A stretch of DNA of 64,000 bases from Bombilactobacillus folatiphilus. Its GTDB lineage: Bacteria; Bacillota; Bacilli; Lactobacillales; Lactobacillaceae. Position numbers and translations under genes: made by a program. Positions within the stretch are counted from its first letter, which is position 1. Every line of letters starts with the position of its first letter. The stretch covers positions 1 to 64,000 of the forward strand of contig NZ_CP093366.1 in NCBI RefSeq assembly GCF_023380265.1, in the 5' to 3' direction. Shown in pieces: positions 11,870 to 21,946 of this stretch. The notes under the pieces are model-generated. The model was not told the origin of the DNA, made no database searches, and worked only from the letters and a program-made list of their open reading frames with translations.

Positions 11870-12712
11870 ATGTTGAAAAAGAAAAATAGACGTTGGTTAT
11901 TACTGGGGTTAGTCTTTTTGATGGTGCTTACCGTTAGTGGTTGTTCCAATATCAATCAACCGATTACACAAAATAGTTCGGGTTTTTGGAATCATTATGT
12001 GTTGTATCAATGTTCACGCTTTATTTTGTGGTTGGCGCGCTTAGTTGGCAATAATTATGGCTGGGCAATCGTGATTTTTACAATTATTATCCGAATCATT
12101 TTGTTACCGTTAAACTGGTGGCAAACGCGCAGCATGAAAAAGCAGATGGATATTCAGCCGCAAATGAAAGCTTTGCAGGATAAATATTCTGCTAAGGATT
12201 TAGACACACAACAAAAATTACAGGAAGAAACCAAAAAATTATATGCTGAAGCAGGGGTCAATCCGTGGATTGGTTGCTTGCCGATGTTGATTCAATTGCC
12301 AGTGATGTGGGCTTTGTATCAAGCTATTTATCGCACCACGCAATTACGAAATGGTTCTTTTTTGTGGATGGCATTAGGCAAACCAGATCCCATTTATGTT
12401 TTGCCGATTTTAGCGGCTGTCTTCACTTTCTTAAGTACGTGGATTGCTAATTTGTCACAGCCAGATCAACCGCAATCAACGAAAATGATGATGTGGTTTA
12501 TGCCGATTGTGGTGTTAATTCCTGCGATCAGTTTTCCTTCGGCGATCTCAGTATACTGGGTTGTTTCCAATGCCTTTCAGGTTTTGCAGACTTTACTATT
12601 GCAAAATCCATTGAAGTATCGACGTGAACAAGAGGCAAAAGCCAAAAAAGAGCGTGAACGGCAAAAAGCGTTACGCAAAGCAAAAAAACGAGCTTATAAA
12701 AAACGGAAGTAA
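11870..12712 (+). CDS. yidC: Membrane protein insertase YidC/OxaA
   Basis: 280-aa insertase that integrates and folds membrane proteins alone or with SecYEG. A lipoprotein-type signal ends VLTVSGC with the lipidated Cys at residue 25. Five further membrane segments follow, including NNYGWAIVIFTIIIRIILL with the conserved groove arginine and PWIGCLPMLIQLPVMWALYQ. The C-terminus is a long Lys/Arg tail that contacts ribosomes. It lies between rnpA and jag as in all Bacilli. Length matches the short Gram-positive form. Confidence 0.97.
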   Translation: MLKKKNRRWLLLGLVFLMVLTVSGCSNINQPITQNSSGFWNHYVLYQCSRFILWLARLVGNNYGWAIVIFTIIIRIILLPLNWWQTRSMKKQMDIQPQMKALQDKYSAKDLDTQQKLQEETKKLYAEAGVNPWIGCLPMLIQLPVMWALYQAIYRTTQLRNGSFLWMALGKPDPIYVLPILAAVFTFLSTWIANLSQPDQPQSTKMMMWFMPIVVLIPAISFPSAISVYWVVSNAFQVLQTLLLQNPLKYRREQEAKAKKERERQKALRKAKKRAYKKRK

Positions 12713-12742
12713 TGATGATTTGAGGGGGAACAAGAAAAAATC

Positions 12743-13411
12743 ATGGCAGAGTTTAAGGGAGCGACAATTCAAAAAGCCATTGATGCTGGGTTGCAACAAT
12801 TAAATGTCACTAGAGAACAAGTGGCTGTTGATGTTATTAGTGAGGGTCGCAGTGGTTTTTTAGGGATTGGACGCAAACCGGCAGTGGTGGAGCTAAAGCC
12901 GATTGAAAGTATTCAAACAATGGTGGCGCAGACGCAGGCTGACAGTACCAAGGTGGCGCAAATTCAAGATTATCTAGAACAGATTTTGCATACTGTTGGT
13001 TTGGATCAAGTGATTGAATATGTGAAGAGTTCCGAATGTTTAAAGTTTAATGTTCAAGTTTCAGCGGATTTACAAGCGCGAGTCATTGGCAAGCATGGGC
13101 GCAATCTTAATGCTTTGCAGACAATTGTGCAAGAGTACGCCTATTATTTAGGCTTTCGGGAACAACCGGTTTTGTTAGATGTTGGTAATTATCGAAAACG
13201 GCGCCAAGAGGCATTAGTTGCTTTGTCAACCTTTAAAGCAGAACAAGTTTGTGCCACGAAAAAACCTGTTTACTTGGATGCAATGCCTGCTATTGAGCGC
13301 AAGATTATCTATCAAAATTTGGAAAATAATGATGATGTATTTGTGCGAACGCAGGGTCATGGTTTAGATCGATATTTAGTAATTCGTCCAGTACGTGCTG
13401 TTAAAAAATAA
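12743..13411 (+). CDS. jag: Jag/KhpB RNA-binding protein
   Basis: 222-aa protein of the Jag (KhpB, EloR) family, which with KhpA binds RNA and controls cell elongation in lactic acid bacteria and streptococci. The Jag-N domain is at residues 1-50 (EGRSGFLGIGRKPA). A KH domain is near 110-135 with GKHGRNLNALQ. A C-terminal R3H-like domain covers about 160-220. The R3H motif normally has Arg-x3-His (RRIIH); here the segment is ERKIIYQNL, so Tyr takes the His place. It follows yidC by 30 bp. The family call is firm; effect of the Tyr is unknown. Confidence 0.95.
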   Translation: MAEFKGATIQKAIDAGLQQLNVTREQVAVDVISEGRSGFLGIGRKPAVVELKPIESIQTMVAQTQADSTKVAQIQDYLEQILHTVGLDQVIEYVKSSECLKFNVQVSADLQARVIGKHGRNLNALQTIVQEYAYYLGFREQPVLLDVGNYRKRRQEALVALSTFKAEQVCATKKPVYLDAMPAIERKIIYQNLENNDDVFVRTQGHGLDRYLVIRPVRAVKK

Positions 13412-13472
13412 TTTTTGACAAAATTAGGCGAAATCAGTAAGATTAAGCGTAATTAGATTGATAAAAGTAGTC

Positions 13473-13525
13473 AAAGTGCTTTTTATTCGGATATTGATAA
13501 ATCTGGATTCGTAGCACTTTTTTTG
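13473..13525 (+). terminator. Possible terminator after jag
   Basis: AAAGTGCT (13473-13480) and AGCACTTT (13513-13520) pair perfectly over 8 bp, and T7 runs on. The 32-nt loop is long, which lowers confidence. It lies between jag and mnmE. Confidence 0.5.
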
Positions 13526-13546
13526 TGCTTTCAAAGGAGTAATTTG

Positions 13547-14926
13547 ATGAGTCATGTAACAGAATTTGATACGATTGCGGCGATTTCGACGCCAATTGGT
13601 GAAGGGGCGATTTCAATTGTTCGTTTATCAGGTGAGCAAGCATTGACACTGGCTAATCGGGTCACGACGGGTGTTGATTTGACGCAAGTAGCTTCGCATA
13701 CGATTCATTATGGACATGTGATTGATCCCCAAACCAAACAGGTTTTAGATGAAGTGATGATTTCGGTCATGAAAGCTCCCAAAACATTCACTAGAGAAGA
13801 CGTTGTCGAAATTAATACGCATGGCGGTTTATTGGCAACTAATCGTGTATTGCAAGTATTGATTGGACAAGGTGCGCGGTTAGCGGAGCCGGGGGAATTT
13901 ACTAAGCGAGCATTTTTGAATGGGCGTATTGACTTGACGCAAGCGGAATCGGTGATGGATTTGATTCGGGCAAAGACCGATCGAGCGATGGATCAAGCGC
14001 TCCAGCAATTGGATGGTTCATTGAATCATCTCATTCAAAATTTGCGTCAGGAAATCCTAGAAGTTTTGGCACAAGTGGAGGTCAATATTGATTATCCAGA
14101 ATACGATACTGAAGAGTTAACCACGAAAATGTTATCCGAAAAGGCTCAGCAAGTTCAACAACGAATCACTCAGTTATTGAAAACAGCTCAAGAAGGTCAA
14201 ATTTTGAATCAAGGCTTGAAAACGGCAATTGTGGGCAAGCCCAATGTCGGCAAATCCAGTTTGTTAAATGTTTTGGCGAAACAAGAGCGTGCGATCGTGA
14301 CAGATGTGGCAGGGACTACGCGCGATGTGATTGAACAATTCGCCAATGTGAATGGGATTCCCCTACAACTGGTGGATACAGCTGGAATTCACGAAACGGA
14401 TGATAAAGTTGAAAAAATTGGGGTAGATCGCAGCCGTCAAGAATTACAACGAGCAGATTTGGTGTTGTTGGTTTTGGATGGTAGTCGGCCTTTGGATGAA
14501 GAAGATCAAGTGCTCCTGCAAAAAACCGCAACGCAAAAACGAATTATCATTATCAACAAACAAGATTTGGCGCAAGCTTTCAAACCCCAAGATGTTTCGG
14601 CAAATGCCGATTCGGTGATTCAAATTTCAGCAGTGGCGCAAGCGGGCATTGATCAAATCGAACAGCAGATTCAACAAATGTTTTTTGCGGGAATTCAACG
14701 TCAACAAGATGGGGCAGTGTTGACCAATGCTCGCCAAGTTGGACTGTTGCAACAAGCGCAACAATCGTTAAAAGATGTGTTAACGGGGATTAAACAAGGT
14801 ATGCCAATTGATTTAGTTCAGATTGATATGACGAATTGTTGGGATCAATTAGGCGAAATTACTGGTGAAAGTGCACCTGATGAATTAATTACGCAATTAT
14901 TTAGTCAATTTTGCGTTGGTAAATAG
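13547..14926 (+). CDS. mnmE: tRNA uridine-5-carboxymethylaminomethyl modification GTPase MnmE
   Basis: 459-aa GTPase that with MnmG installs the cmnm5 group on wobble U34 of several tRNAs. The N-terminal formyl-THF-binding domain starts [19 protein letters not shown]. The helical domain is followed by the G domain with G1 [12 protein letters not shown] near 225, G2 [10 protein letters not shown]3 DTAGIHE and G4 NKQD. The C-terminus CVGK supplies the catalytic Cys. I place the start at the ATG 13547, with AAAGGAG 8 bp upstream, rather than an ATG eight codons earlier lacking such a site. mnmG follows after 16 bp. Confidence 0.97.
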   Translation: MSHVTEFDTIAAISTPIGEGAISIVRLSGEQALTLANRVTTGVDLTQVASHTIHYGHVIDPQTKQVLDEVMISVMKAPKTFTREDVVEINTHGGLLATNRVLQVLIGQGARLAEPGEFTKRAFLNGRIDLTQAESVMDLIRAKTDRAMDQALQQLDGSLNHLIQNLRQEILEVLAQVEVNIDYPEYDTEELTTKMLSEKAQQVQQRITQLLKTAQEGQILNQGLKTAIVGKPNVGKSSLLNVLAKQERAIVTDVAGTTRDVIEQFANVNGIPLQLVDTAGIHETDDKVEKIGVDRSRQELQRADLVLLVLDGSRPLDEEDQVLLQKTATQKRIIIINKQDLAQAFKPQDVSANADSVIQISAVAQAGIDQIEQQIQQMFFAGIQRQQDGAVLTNARQVGLLQQAQQSLKDVLTGIKQGMPIDLVQIDMTNCWDQLGEITGESAPDELITQLFSQFCVGK

Positions 14927-14942
14927 AAGGGACATAACCTGA

Positions 14943-16844
14943 ATGAAAGAATATGAAGCAGCTAAAAAGTACGATGTGATTGTGGTTGGTGCCGGACATG
15001 CTGGTTGTGAAGCAGCTTTGGCGGCAGCTCGGATGGGACAAGAAACATTGTTGTTAACGCTTAATTTAGATATGATAGCCTTTATGCCATGTAATCCTTC
15101 GATTGGCGGGCCTGCTAAGGGCGTGGTGGTGCGTGAAATCGATGCTTTGGGTGGTCAAATGGGACGTGCGATTGATGCTACTTACTTGCAAATGCGGATG
15201 TTAAATACTGGTAAGGGTCCAGCAGTGCGAGCTTTACGGGCGCAAGCGGACAAGAATGAATATCATGAACATATGAAAGAAACATTGGAAACAACACCAC
15301 ATTTGACTTTGCGTCAAGGCTTAGTTGATCGACTTTTGGTGAAAGATCAGATTTGTTATGGCGTTGTGACCAGTACTGGGGCACGTTATCAAGCTCAGAG
15401 CGTTGTTTTAACGGCTGGGACTTCGTCACGTGGCAAAATTATTATCGGTGAGTTGATGTATTCGTCCGGTCCGAATAATTCGTTACCGTCGATTAAATTG
15501 TCTGAAGATTTGGAGCGACACGGTCTCAAGTTGCAACGTTTTAAAACGGGAACGCCGCCACGAGTTGCGAAAAATAGTGTCGATTTTTCGCAAATGGAGG
15601 AACAACCGGGCGACAAAACACCACGTTCATTTTCGTATCTGACACCGCGCAGTGCTTATTTGAAGGATCAAATTTCGTGCTGGATGACTTATACCAATGA
15701 ACAAACGCACCAAATTATTCGGGATAATCTGGATCGAGCACCGATGTTTTCGGGCGTGATTGAAGGTGTGGGTCCTAGGTATTGTCCGTCTATTGAAGAT
15801 AAAGTGGTGCGCTTTGCGGATAAACCGCGGCATCAAATTTTTATGGAGCCTGAAGGGCGAACCACACAAGAATATTATGTCGGGGATTTTTCGACGTCGA
15901 TGCCAGAAGAGGTTCAACAAAAAATGTTGCGTTCTGTGGCTGGCTTGGAACATGCGCGGATGATGCGGCCGGGTTATGCGATTGAATATGATATTGTGGA
16001 ACCGTGGCAGTTAAAACAATCTTTAGAAACGAAAACGATCAAACATTTGTATACTGCAGGGCAAATGAACGGGACGTCGGGTTATGAAGAAGCCGCGGGT
16101 CAAGGTTTGATGGCGGGGATTAATGCGGCTTTGGATGCGCAAAATAAAGCGCCGTTAATTTTGGGTCGTAACGAAGCGTATATTGGCGTGATGATTGATG
16201 ATTTGGTCACTAAGGGCACTAATGAGCCATATCGTTTGTTGACGAGTCGGGCGGAATATCGTTTGATTTTGCGGCATGATAACGCGGATGAACGCTTGAG
16301 TGAAAAGGGTTATCAGTTGGGTTTGATTTCAGAAGCGCGTCATCAAGCTTTCGTCAAAAAGTATCAACAGGTCGCTGCGGAAATCACGCGGTTGCAGCAA
16401 ACACGAATTAAGCCACATGAGGCTGTGAATCAATTCTTGGTTGATTTGGGGATGAAGCCGCTCAAAGACGGGGTTTTGGCGAGTGACTTTTTGAAGCGTC
16501 CTGAAGTGAATTATGAAACGGCTGTACGCTTTATCGAACCAGCGCCCGAAGAATTGGCCCCTGAAGTCACCGAGCAAGTGGAGATTTCGTTGAAATATGC
16601 GGGCTATATCAAAAAAGAAGAAGCGCAAATTGCTCATCTACAAAAATTAGAGGCCAAAAAAATTCCCGAAAATTTGGATTATGACGATGTTTATGGTTTG
16701 GCCACGGAAGCGCGGCAAAAATTGCAACAAATTAATCCAACGACGATTGCACAAGCCGGTCGGATTTCGGGCGTGAATCCCGCTGATTTAAGTATTTTGA
16801 TGGTATACATTCAACGAGGACGCATTGCAAAAGTAGACGAATAA
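14943..16844 (+). CDS. mnmG: tRNA uridine-5-carboxymethylaminomethyl modification enzyme MnmG
   Basis: 633-aa FAD-dependent partner of MnmE (also GidA). The FAD-binding Rossmann motif [19 protein letters not shown] is near residue 15. [11 protein letters not shown] and the redox-active second motif AGTSSRGKI follow, and the C-terminal helical domain binds MnmE. Normal length, all motifs intact. It is the last gene of the conserved right-arm block. In many Bacilli rsmG/gidB follows directly; here rsmG is about 40.7 kb away at 57591. Confidence 0.98.
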   Translation: MKEYEAAKKYDVIVVGAGHAGCEAALAAARMGQETLLLTLNLDMIAFMPCNPSIGGPAKGVVVREIDALGGQMGRAIDATYLQMRMLNTGKGPAVRALRAQADKNEYHEHMKETLETTPHLTLRQGLVDRLLVKDQICYGVVTSTGARYQAQSVVLTAGTSSRGKIIIGELMYSSGPNNSLPSIKLSEDLERHGLKLQRFKTGTPPRVAKNSVDFSQMEEQPGDKTPRSFSYLTPRSAYLKDQISCWMTYTNEQTHQIIRDNLDRAPMFSGVIEGVGPRYCPSIEDKVVRFADKPRHQIFMEPEGRTTQEYYVGDFSTSMPEEVQQKMLRSVAGLEHARMMRPGYAIEYDIVEPWQLKQSLETKTIKHLYTAGQMNGTSGYEEAAGQGLMAGINAALDAQNKAPLILGRNEAYIGVMIDDLVTKGTNEPYRLLTSRAEYRLILRHDNADERLSEKGYQLGLISEARHQAFVKKYQQVAAEITRLQQTRIKPHEAVNQFLVDLGMKPLKDGVLASDFLKRPEVNYETAVRFIEPAPEELAPEVTEQVEISLKYAGYIKKEEAQIAHLQKLEAKKIPENLDYDDVYGLATEARQKLQQINPTTIAQAGRISGVNPADLSILMVYIQRGRIAKVDE

Positions 16845-16898
16845 ATTTATTAATGTATGTTTAACGTTAAGAATCCAAATTTTGTTGGATAAAATAAA

Positions 16899-17165
16899 CT
16901 AGTTTTCATTATTTTGTTCAATGAATTCTATAATAATTTTTTCCATTAATACTGGATGTAACCAATGTAAAAAATGATGTCCATTGAGTTTAACTTGTAT
17001 AGATCTTGAATTTTGATTGAAATATGGATTTCCATTTTTTTCGTAGTCAGAGGCATTAAGTGAAGATAAGAATGTCAGTGAAGGTATTTTATTCATTAAG
17101 TTCAATACTTCAAGGGATTGCTTATCATCAACTCCATTAAACTTTGTTTCCTTGTAAAGAATCAA
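16899..17165 (-). pseudogene. 3' remnant of an alpha/beta hydrolase
   Basis: An 88-codon open stretch with no good ribosome-binding site; the first possible start is TTG. It resembles only the C-terminal third of alpha/beta hydrolases. NGHHFLHWLHPVLMEKI carries what would be the catalytic His near the end, and an upstream Asp sits in LNASDYEKNG. The nucleophile elbow and oxyanion region are absent. Its upstream end abuts the IS30 transposase debris, so an insertion probably destroyed the gene. Hydrolase assignment is by pattern only. Confidence 0.55.
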
Positions 17166-17588
17166 CGTAAATGTCGATGGAACTGTTCATTACTTCTTCG
17201 TTCCAATAACGAATAAGTATTACAAAAGTAATCAAACAATCTTTTACGTCACCACGTCCCAACAAGACGGTACCTACTTTCCAATGACCAAAGACTTGGC
17301 TTCAGGACGGTCTTCAATATTCGTTCCCGTAGGATCCACGTTTTTCGATGAGCACGGGTCTGGCAAGCACTTAAATCGTAATTCAAACGTCCCGGTTACA
17401 ACCAATTCTTCTGATCGTGGATTGATGAGTAATTTGTTCAGGAGACCAAGTCAAAGTTAAATTTTGTTCAATCACATGCTTTAATCTTGGCGTCAAAACA
17501 GATTTTCGACCATAGTGTCGGTGTTTTTGATCTTCATCTTGTTGAAGTAAAGATGCTATTGTACCACGATGAAATTATGATAAAGTAA
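17166..17588 (-). mobile_element. Degenerate IS30-family transposase fragment
   Basis: Read on the minus strand, pieces of an IS30-type transposase appear in shifting frames. First comes HRGTIASLLQQDEDQ, then GRKSVLTPRLKHVIEQN and LTWSPEQI (the family has a WSPEQI motif). Next is DPTGTNIEDRPEAKSL, then after a frameshift FGHWKVGTVLLGRGDVKDCL and ITFV, the region around the first catalytic Asp, where Gly now stands. Several stops and frameshifts are present, and N- and C-terminal parts are missing. It is non-functional. The plus-strand open frame across 17158-17460 is a shadow of this. Confidence 0.75.
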
Positions 17589-17600
17589 TAATGCTCAAAG

Positions 17601-17723
17601 TAATTCCCGCTTTCCATGAAGGTTTTAGATGATTACCATTGTACAGGAAGAACTTTGAGTTTTTAAGTATTAAATGTTGTTCAGATTAATTACAAAATCT
17701 GCGCTTTGTAAAAAAAATAAAAA
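17601..17723. other. Gene-free stretch downstream of glpK
   Basis: This sequence between the transposase debris and the glpK stop shows no open frame, clear hairpin or promoter. Part of it may be the old end of the IS element; I could not find its inverted repeat. Confidence 0.4.
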
Positions 17724-19220
17724 TTACGGCTTAAACATTTGTGTGGCTTGGACAGCCTTTTGCCAGCCAGTGTACAAATGTTTGCGACGTTGGGCGGACA
17801 TTTGCGGCTCAAAACGTTGTCCAACTTCAAACATATCTTTCAACTCGTCCGTGTCTTGCCAAAAACCACAGCCTAAGCCAGCCAAAAAGGCAGCGCCCAT
17901 GGCGGTGGTTTCCAAATTACTAGCGCGTTCCACGGGCGTGGCTAATAAATCGGCTTGAAATTGCAGCAAATAATTATTACGGGCAGCACCACCGTCAACG
18001 CGCAAGGTTGGAATCTCAATGCCCGTATCTTTATACATCGTGTCCACCACATCTCTGGTTTGGTAGGCTAACGATTGCAAAGTAGCTTTGATAAAATCTT
18101 TGTTTGTGGTGCCTCGGGTTAAACCAAAGACACTGCCGCGAGCTTGGGGATCCCAATAAGGTGCACCTAAACCAGTAAAAGCCGGCACAACGTAAATTTC
18201 ATCATTATTTTGGGATTCGCGAGCGATTTTTTCGGAGGCTGGTGCGGATTCTAACATTTTCATGCCATCACGCAACCATTGTAAGGCCGAACCGGCCACG
18301 AAGACTGAGCCTTCTAAAACATAATTAACATGGCCGTTAATTGCATAACCAATCGTGGTCAAGAGATTATTGCGGGAAATGATCGGTCTTTCACCTGTAT
18401 TCATCAAAATAAATGACCCCGTACCGTAAGTATTTTTGACCATGCCTTTTTTCAGGGCTAATTGACCGAAGAGTGCTGCTTGCTGATCACCAGCCATCCC
18501 TGAAACCGGAATCTTACTGCCATAAAAATAATAACCTAGTGTGTAGCCATAAATTTCGGAATTGCCTGTGGGTTGCGGTAACATAACGGCAGGAATGTTT
18601 AATAAATCTAAAATATCTTGATCCCAAGTTAAATCTTGAATGTTAAAGAGCATTGTTCTAGACGCGTTGGAATAGTCCGTGACATGAGCCTGTCCGCCCG
18701 TTAATTTCCAAACAAGCCAAGTGTCAATCGTCCCAAATAAGAGTTCACCCTTTGCTGCACGTTCTTGAGCGCCCTCAACATGATCAAGAATCCAGCGAAT
18801 CTTGGTCGCCGAAAAGTAAGGATCAATCAAGAGCCCGGTTTTTTCATGAATCATATCGGAGTAGCCGTCAGCAATCAACTGAGCGGCAATCTTGCTGGTC
18901 TGACGTGATTGCCAAACAATGGCGTTATAAATTGGTAAACCGGTTTTTTTATCCCAAATCACCGTCGTTTCGCGTTGATTCGTAATGCCGATACCTTGCA
19001 ATTGTTCCGGTTGAATTTGGGCATTAATAAAAGCATCCGCGATGGTTGCTTGCACTGCGTTCCAAATTTCATTAGCATCATGTTCCACCCAACCAGAATG
19101 CGGAAAATATTGAGTGAATTCGCGCTGACCGTCGGCAATTTCTCTGCCTTGATGGTCAAAAATAATGGCGCGCGTACTGGTCGTTCCCTCATCAATCGCC
19201 ATAATATATTTTTCTGCCAT
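17724..19220 (-). CDS. glpK: Glycerol kinase
   Basis: 498-aa FGGY-family kinase converting glycerol and ATP to glycerol-3-phosphate. The N-terminal phosphate loop [15 protein letters not shown], the substrate region [26 protein letters not shown] and [13 protein letters not shown] are all present. In Enterococcus the enzyme is activated by HPr phosphorylation of a His in the sequence YHFYG; here the matching residue 231 is Tyr (GYYFYGSK). No glpF or glpO gene is adjacent. ATG follows AGGAGAA. Function is firm; loss of PTS control is an inference. Confidence 0.96.
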   Translation of the reverse strand: MAEKYIMAIDEGTTSTRAIIFDHQGREIADGQREFTQYFPHSGWVEHDANEIWNAVQATIADAFINAQIQPEQLQGIGITNQRETTVIWDKKTGLPIYNAIVWQSRQTSKIAAQLIADGYSDMIHEKTGLLIDPYFSATKIRWILDHVEGAQERAAKGELLFGTIDTWLVWKLTGGQAHVTDYSNASRTMLFNIQDLTWDQDILDLLNIPAVMLPQPTGNSEIYGYTLGYYFYGSKIPVSGMAGDQQAALFGQLALKKGMVKNTYGTGSFILMNTGERPIISRNNLLTTIGYAINGHVNYVLEGSVFVAGSALQWLRDGMKMLESAPASEKIARESQNNDEIYVVPAFTGLGAPYWDPQARGSVFGLTRGTTNKDFIKATLQSLAYQTRDVVDTMYKDTGIEIPTLRVDGGAARNNYLLQFQADLLATPVERASNLETTAMGAAFLAGLGCGFWQDTDELKDMFEVGQRFEPQMSAQRRKHLYTGWQKAVQATQMFKP

Positions 19221-19329
19221 AAAAAATTCTCCTAGGTACCGCTTTTCTGATAAAGATATTGTAACATTTTTTCGTTTGGATAAAATCCGCCCTTGAGTAC
19301 TGTTACGGCAAAAAAAAACACAAAAAAAT

Positions 19330-19353
19330 AGTGAATAAAATCAATTATCCACT
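19330..19353 (-). terminator. Terminator after ndh
   Basis: A 9-bp stem with one G-U pair (AGTGGATAA/TTATTCACT) is followed on the minus strand by a long T-rich run. It lies 17 bp after the ndh stop and upstream of glpK. Confidence 0.8.
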
Positions 19354-19369
19354 ATGTTGGTATACTGAA

Positions 19370-20554
19370 TTATTTTTTTTGCAAACCCTTGATGCCGCCA
19401 ACTTCATATAAAACTTGTTCAAAGGAGAAGCGTTTTGCCAAAGCGGCCATACTACCCTTTAGTTTTAAATGAGGCTTGGTAATTTCGGCAATTCCATGGG
19501 AAGGTCCTAAAGAAGCAATCGTTCCCTTAGATTTGTAGACGAATTTCTTTTGTGGTTGCTTCTTCAAGTCAGCCACGATATTTTCAGCAGCCACTTCAGC
19601 TTGCGCCAAAGCTAATTGACCAGTTGTTGGTAATGGCCGGTTGGACTGAGGATCCATGGAAGCTGAATCATCACCAATCACGTATAATTCAGGATGATCT
19701 TCCACGTTCAAATAATCTGTAACAGTAATCCGGTTACGACGAGCCTCAAAGCCAGAATCTTTGATGACGTCACTACCACTGACACCAACGGTCCAAATAA
19801 TAGAATTAGCGTAAATCCGTTGTTCTTCTTCGCTATCACCCTTGGTATAAACGACAGCGTTTGGTTCAATTTTCTTGATTTTGGCACTCGTCATAATCTT
19901 GATGCCATTTTTGCTCAAGAAATCAACCGCATATTTGGCCAATTCAGAATCAAACATTGGTAAGATTTGCGGAGCCATTTCTACGCTAGTAATATTAATT
20001 TCGGGAACATCATACTTAGCCTTTAAAATTTTGGCAGTATCAATTAATTCACCTAATAATTCAATTCCTGTGAAACCAGCACCACAGACAACGATGTTTA
20101 AGTCGTTAGGATCTTGTGATTGTTTATAATTGCGGATATTAGAATTAATAACTTCGTAAATTTTTTCCGCGGTCGGGATATCCTGCAATTTGTACGAGTA
20201 TTGGTCGGCACCTTCCATACCGAAGTTTTCGGAACGGAAACCTAAACCAACAACAACATAGTCATAAGTCATATCATCATGATCTGAGAATTCCACCGTT
20301 TTGTTTTCATAGTCGATCTTAGAAACATTAGCTTGGATAAAGTTAACGTTATTGGGTAAAACACCACGGATATCAAAACTGATTTTATCAGCGTCAGCTG
20401 AACCAGCAGCAACTTGGTAAAGTTCGATTGATTCAACGTGTTTAGTATTGCGATCGATTAAGTCGATCTTTGTGTCGGCAGGAGCAATTTTTGCCAACTT
20501 GCGTGCTGTGCCAAGTCCTGCATAACCTGCGCCTAAAATTACAATGTGAGCCAT
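19370..20554 (-). CDS. ndh: Type II NADH dehydrogenase
   Basis: A single-subunit, non-proton-pumping NADH:quinone oxidoreductase of about 394 aa, peripheral on the inner membrane face. The N-terminal FAD motif HIVILGAGYAGLGTARKL and the second dinucleotide motif VVCGAGFTGIELLGEL near residue 170 mark the two Rossmann domains. YVIGDDSASMDPQSNRPLP is the third FAD contact. I take the second Met (20554) as start because GGAAGG is then about 9 bp away; an ATG two codons earlier is possible. Together with MenA and cytochrome bd nearby it forms a complete NADH-to-oxygen route. Confidence 0.92.
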   Translation of the reverse strand: MAHIVILGAGYAGLGTARKLAKIAPADTKIDLIDRNTKHVESIELYQVAAGSADADKISFDIRGVLPNNVNFIQANVSKIDYENKTVEFSDHDDMTYDYVVVGLGFRSENFGMEGADQYSYKLQDIPTAEKIYEVINSNIRNYKQSQDPNDLNIVVCGAGFTGIELLGELIDTAKILKAKYDVPEINITSVEMAPQILPMFDSELAKYAVDFLSKNGIKIMTSAKIKKIEPNAVVYTKGDSEEEQRIYANSIIWTVGVSGSDVIKDSGFEARRNRITVTDYLNVEDHPELYVIGDDSASMDPQSNRPLPTTGQLALAQAEVAAENIVADLKKQPQKKFVYKSKGTIASLGPSHGIAEITKPHLKLKGSMAALAKRFSFEQVLYEVGGIKGLQKK

Positions 20555-20592
20555 AAACATAATCCTTCCTTTGTTATGTAATTCTAACTTTT

Positions 20593-20621
20593 ATTATAAA
20601 CTTATTCGAGGATTCTGAAAA
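20593..20621 (-). promoter_or_regulatory. Promoter of ndh
   Basis: Consensus -10 TATAAT (20593-20598) with TTTTCA (20616-20621, 4 of 6) 17 bp upstream, about 35 bp before the ndh start on the minus strand. Confidence 0.65.
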
Positions 20622-20664
20622 CAGATATACTTCATTATTTTCAACTTTCTTGAATTATTATCTT

Positions 20665-20693
20665 TTGTGGAATCGGTTTCTTTCCAGTATACT
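20665..20693 (+). promoter_or_regulatory. Putative promoter of ackA
   Basis: -10 TATACT (20688-20693) with TTGTGG (20665-20670) at 17 bp, 30 bp upstream of the ackA start. The -35 is weak, so confidence is moderate. Confidence 0.5.
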
Positions 20694-20722
20694 GAATTTA
20701 AAAGTTGAATGGAGGAAGATAA

Positions 20723-21934
20723 ATGTTAATAATGGCGATCAATGCAGGCAGTTCGAGTTTGAAGTGGCAGATTTATCAGATGCCCCAAGAACAACAAATT
20801 GCTCATGGACAAATTGAACGATTAGGTAGTCAAAATGCCGTGTTTACAGCGCAATATGGTCAAGGACAAACGTTTGAAAAGCAAGAGGCGATTACCACCC
20901 AAGAATTGGCGGTGACGCTGATTTTAACACGACTGAAAAGTTTGGGGATTATTGATCGGTTAGAAGATATTCAAGGAATTGGTCATCGGATTGTTTCCGG
21001 CGGGGAACTTTTTAAAAAATCGACGACGATTTCACCGTATACAACGCAAAAAATTGAACATTTAGGCGAATTGGCTCCCTTACATAACCCAACGGAAGCC
21101 TACTATATTCAGGTCTTTGCCAAATTATTGCCTCAGGCAAAGCAAGTGGCCGTGTTCGATACTTCTTTTTATGCGACGATGCCGGCGGTTAATTATTTAT
21201 ATCCGATTGATTTAAAATATTATCAACGCGATCATGTGCGTAAATATGGCGCTCACGGAACCAGTCATCGCTATATTATGAAGCGTACAGCGCAATTATT
21301 GCATAAACCGGTAGAACAAGTTAATTTGATTACTTTGCACATTGGTAGTGGTGCGTCAATTACAGCGATTGAACAAGGGCAAGCTCTTGATACATCAATG
21401 GGTTTTACGCCGTTAGCAGGTTTAATGATGGGGACACGGAGTGGCAATTTAGATCCGTCAATTTTGCCTTATTTGATGGAAAAAGAAGGTATCTTCAAAA
21501 TTGCTGATTTGATGAAAATTTTGAATCACAAGTCAGGTTTATTAGGTGTTTCTGGTGTTTCCAATGACAAACGAGATCTTGATGAGGCAGCAGCAGCCGG
21601 TAACAAAAGAGCGCAACTGGCGCAAGATATGTTTGTGAATCGCATTGTCAAATATGTAGGTTCTTATCTAGCTTTATTAAAAGAGCAACCTGATGCATTA
21701 GTTTTCACAGCGGGGATTGGTGAAAATGATCCCGATTTGCGTTGGGCGGTCGGGCAACAATTAGCACATCTGGGTGTCCATATTGATCCTGTCAAGAATC
21801 AAGTCCGAGGACAAGAAGCACGCATTAGTACACCTGATTCGAAGATTGCAGTTTGGGTAGTCCCAACGAATGAAGAATTGATGATTGTTCGTGATACCTA
21901 TGAATTAATTGATAATAAAAAAACTGCCCTTTAA
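20723..21934 (+). CDS. ackA: Acetate kinase
   Basis: 403-aa enzyme interconverting acetyl-phosphate + ADP and acetate + ATP. Motifs: N-terminal INAGSSSLKWQIYQ, GHRIVSGGELF, VFDTSFYATMPAVNYLYP, KYGAHGTSHRYIM with the catalytic His, TLHIGSGASITAIEQGQALD and FTAGIGENDPDLR. GGAGG precedes the first ATG by about 7 bp. It stands alone with a terminator after it. Acetyl-phosphate can come from the pyruvate oxidase encoded at 52563-54317, so the two yield one ATP per pyruvate in air. Identification is certain. Confidence 0.98.
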   Translation: MLIMAINAGSSSLKWQIYQMPQEQQIAHGQIERLGSQNAVFTAQYGQGQTFEKQEAITTQELAVTLILTRLKSLGIIDRLEDIQGIGHRIVSGGELFKKSTTISPYTTQKIEHLGELAPLHNPTEAYYIQVFAKLLPQAKQVAVFDTSFYATMPAVNYLYPIDLKYYQRDHVRKYGAHGTSHRYIMKRTAQLLHKPVEQVNLITLHIGSGASITAIEQGQALDTSMGFTPLAGLMMGTRSGNLDPSILPYLMEKEGIFKIADLMKILNHKSGLLGVSGVSNDKRDLDEAAAAGNKRAQLAQDMFVNRIVKYVGSYLALLKEQPDALVFTAGIGENDPDLRWAVGQQLAHLGVHIDPVKNQVRGQEARISTPDSKIAVWVVPTNEELMIVRDTYELIDNKKTAL

Positions 21935-21941
21935 ACGGCAG
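21924..21941. terminator. Bidirectional terminator between ackA and menA
   Basis: CTGCC/GGCAG stem with T-rich runs on both sides, overlapping the ackA stop and lying just before the convergent menA stop. It can serve both transcripts. Confidence 0.75.
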
Positions 21942-21946
21942 CTTTT

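Noticed and set aside
13443..13649. Minus-strand frame of 68 codons across the jag-mnmE gap
   Set aside because: It overlaps the mnmE start and has no ribosome-binding site; no resemblance to a known family.
17158..17460. Plus-strand open stretch of about 100 codons that at first looks like an extracellular protein fragment
   Set aside because: It has no start codon at its head, and the minus strand over the same bases reads as IS30 transposase motifs, so it is a shadow frame.
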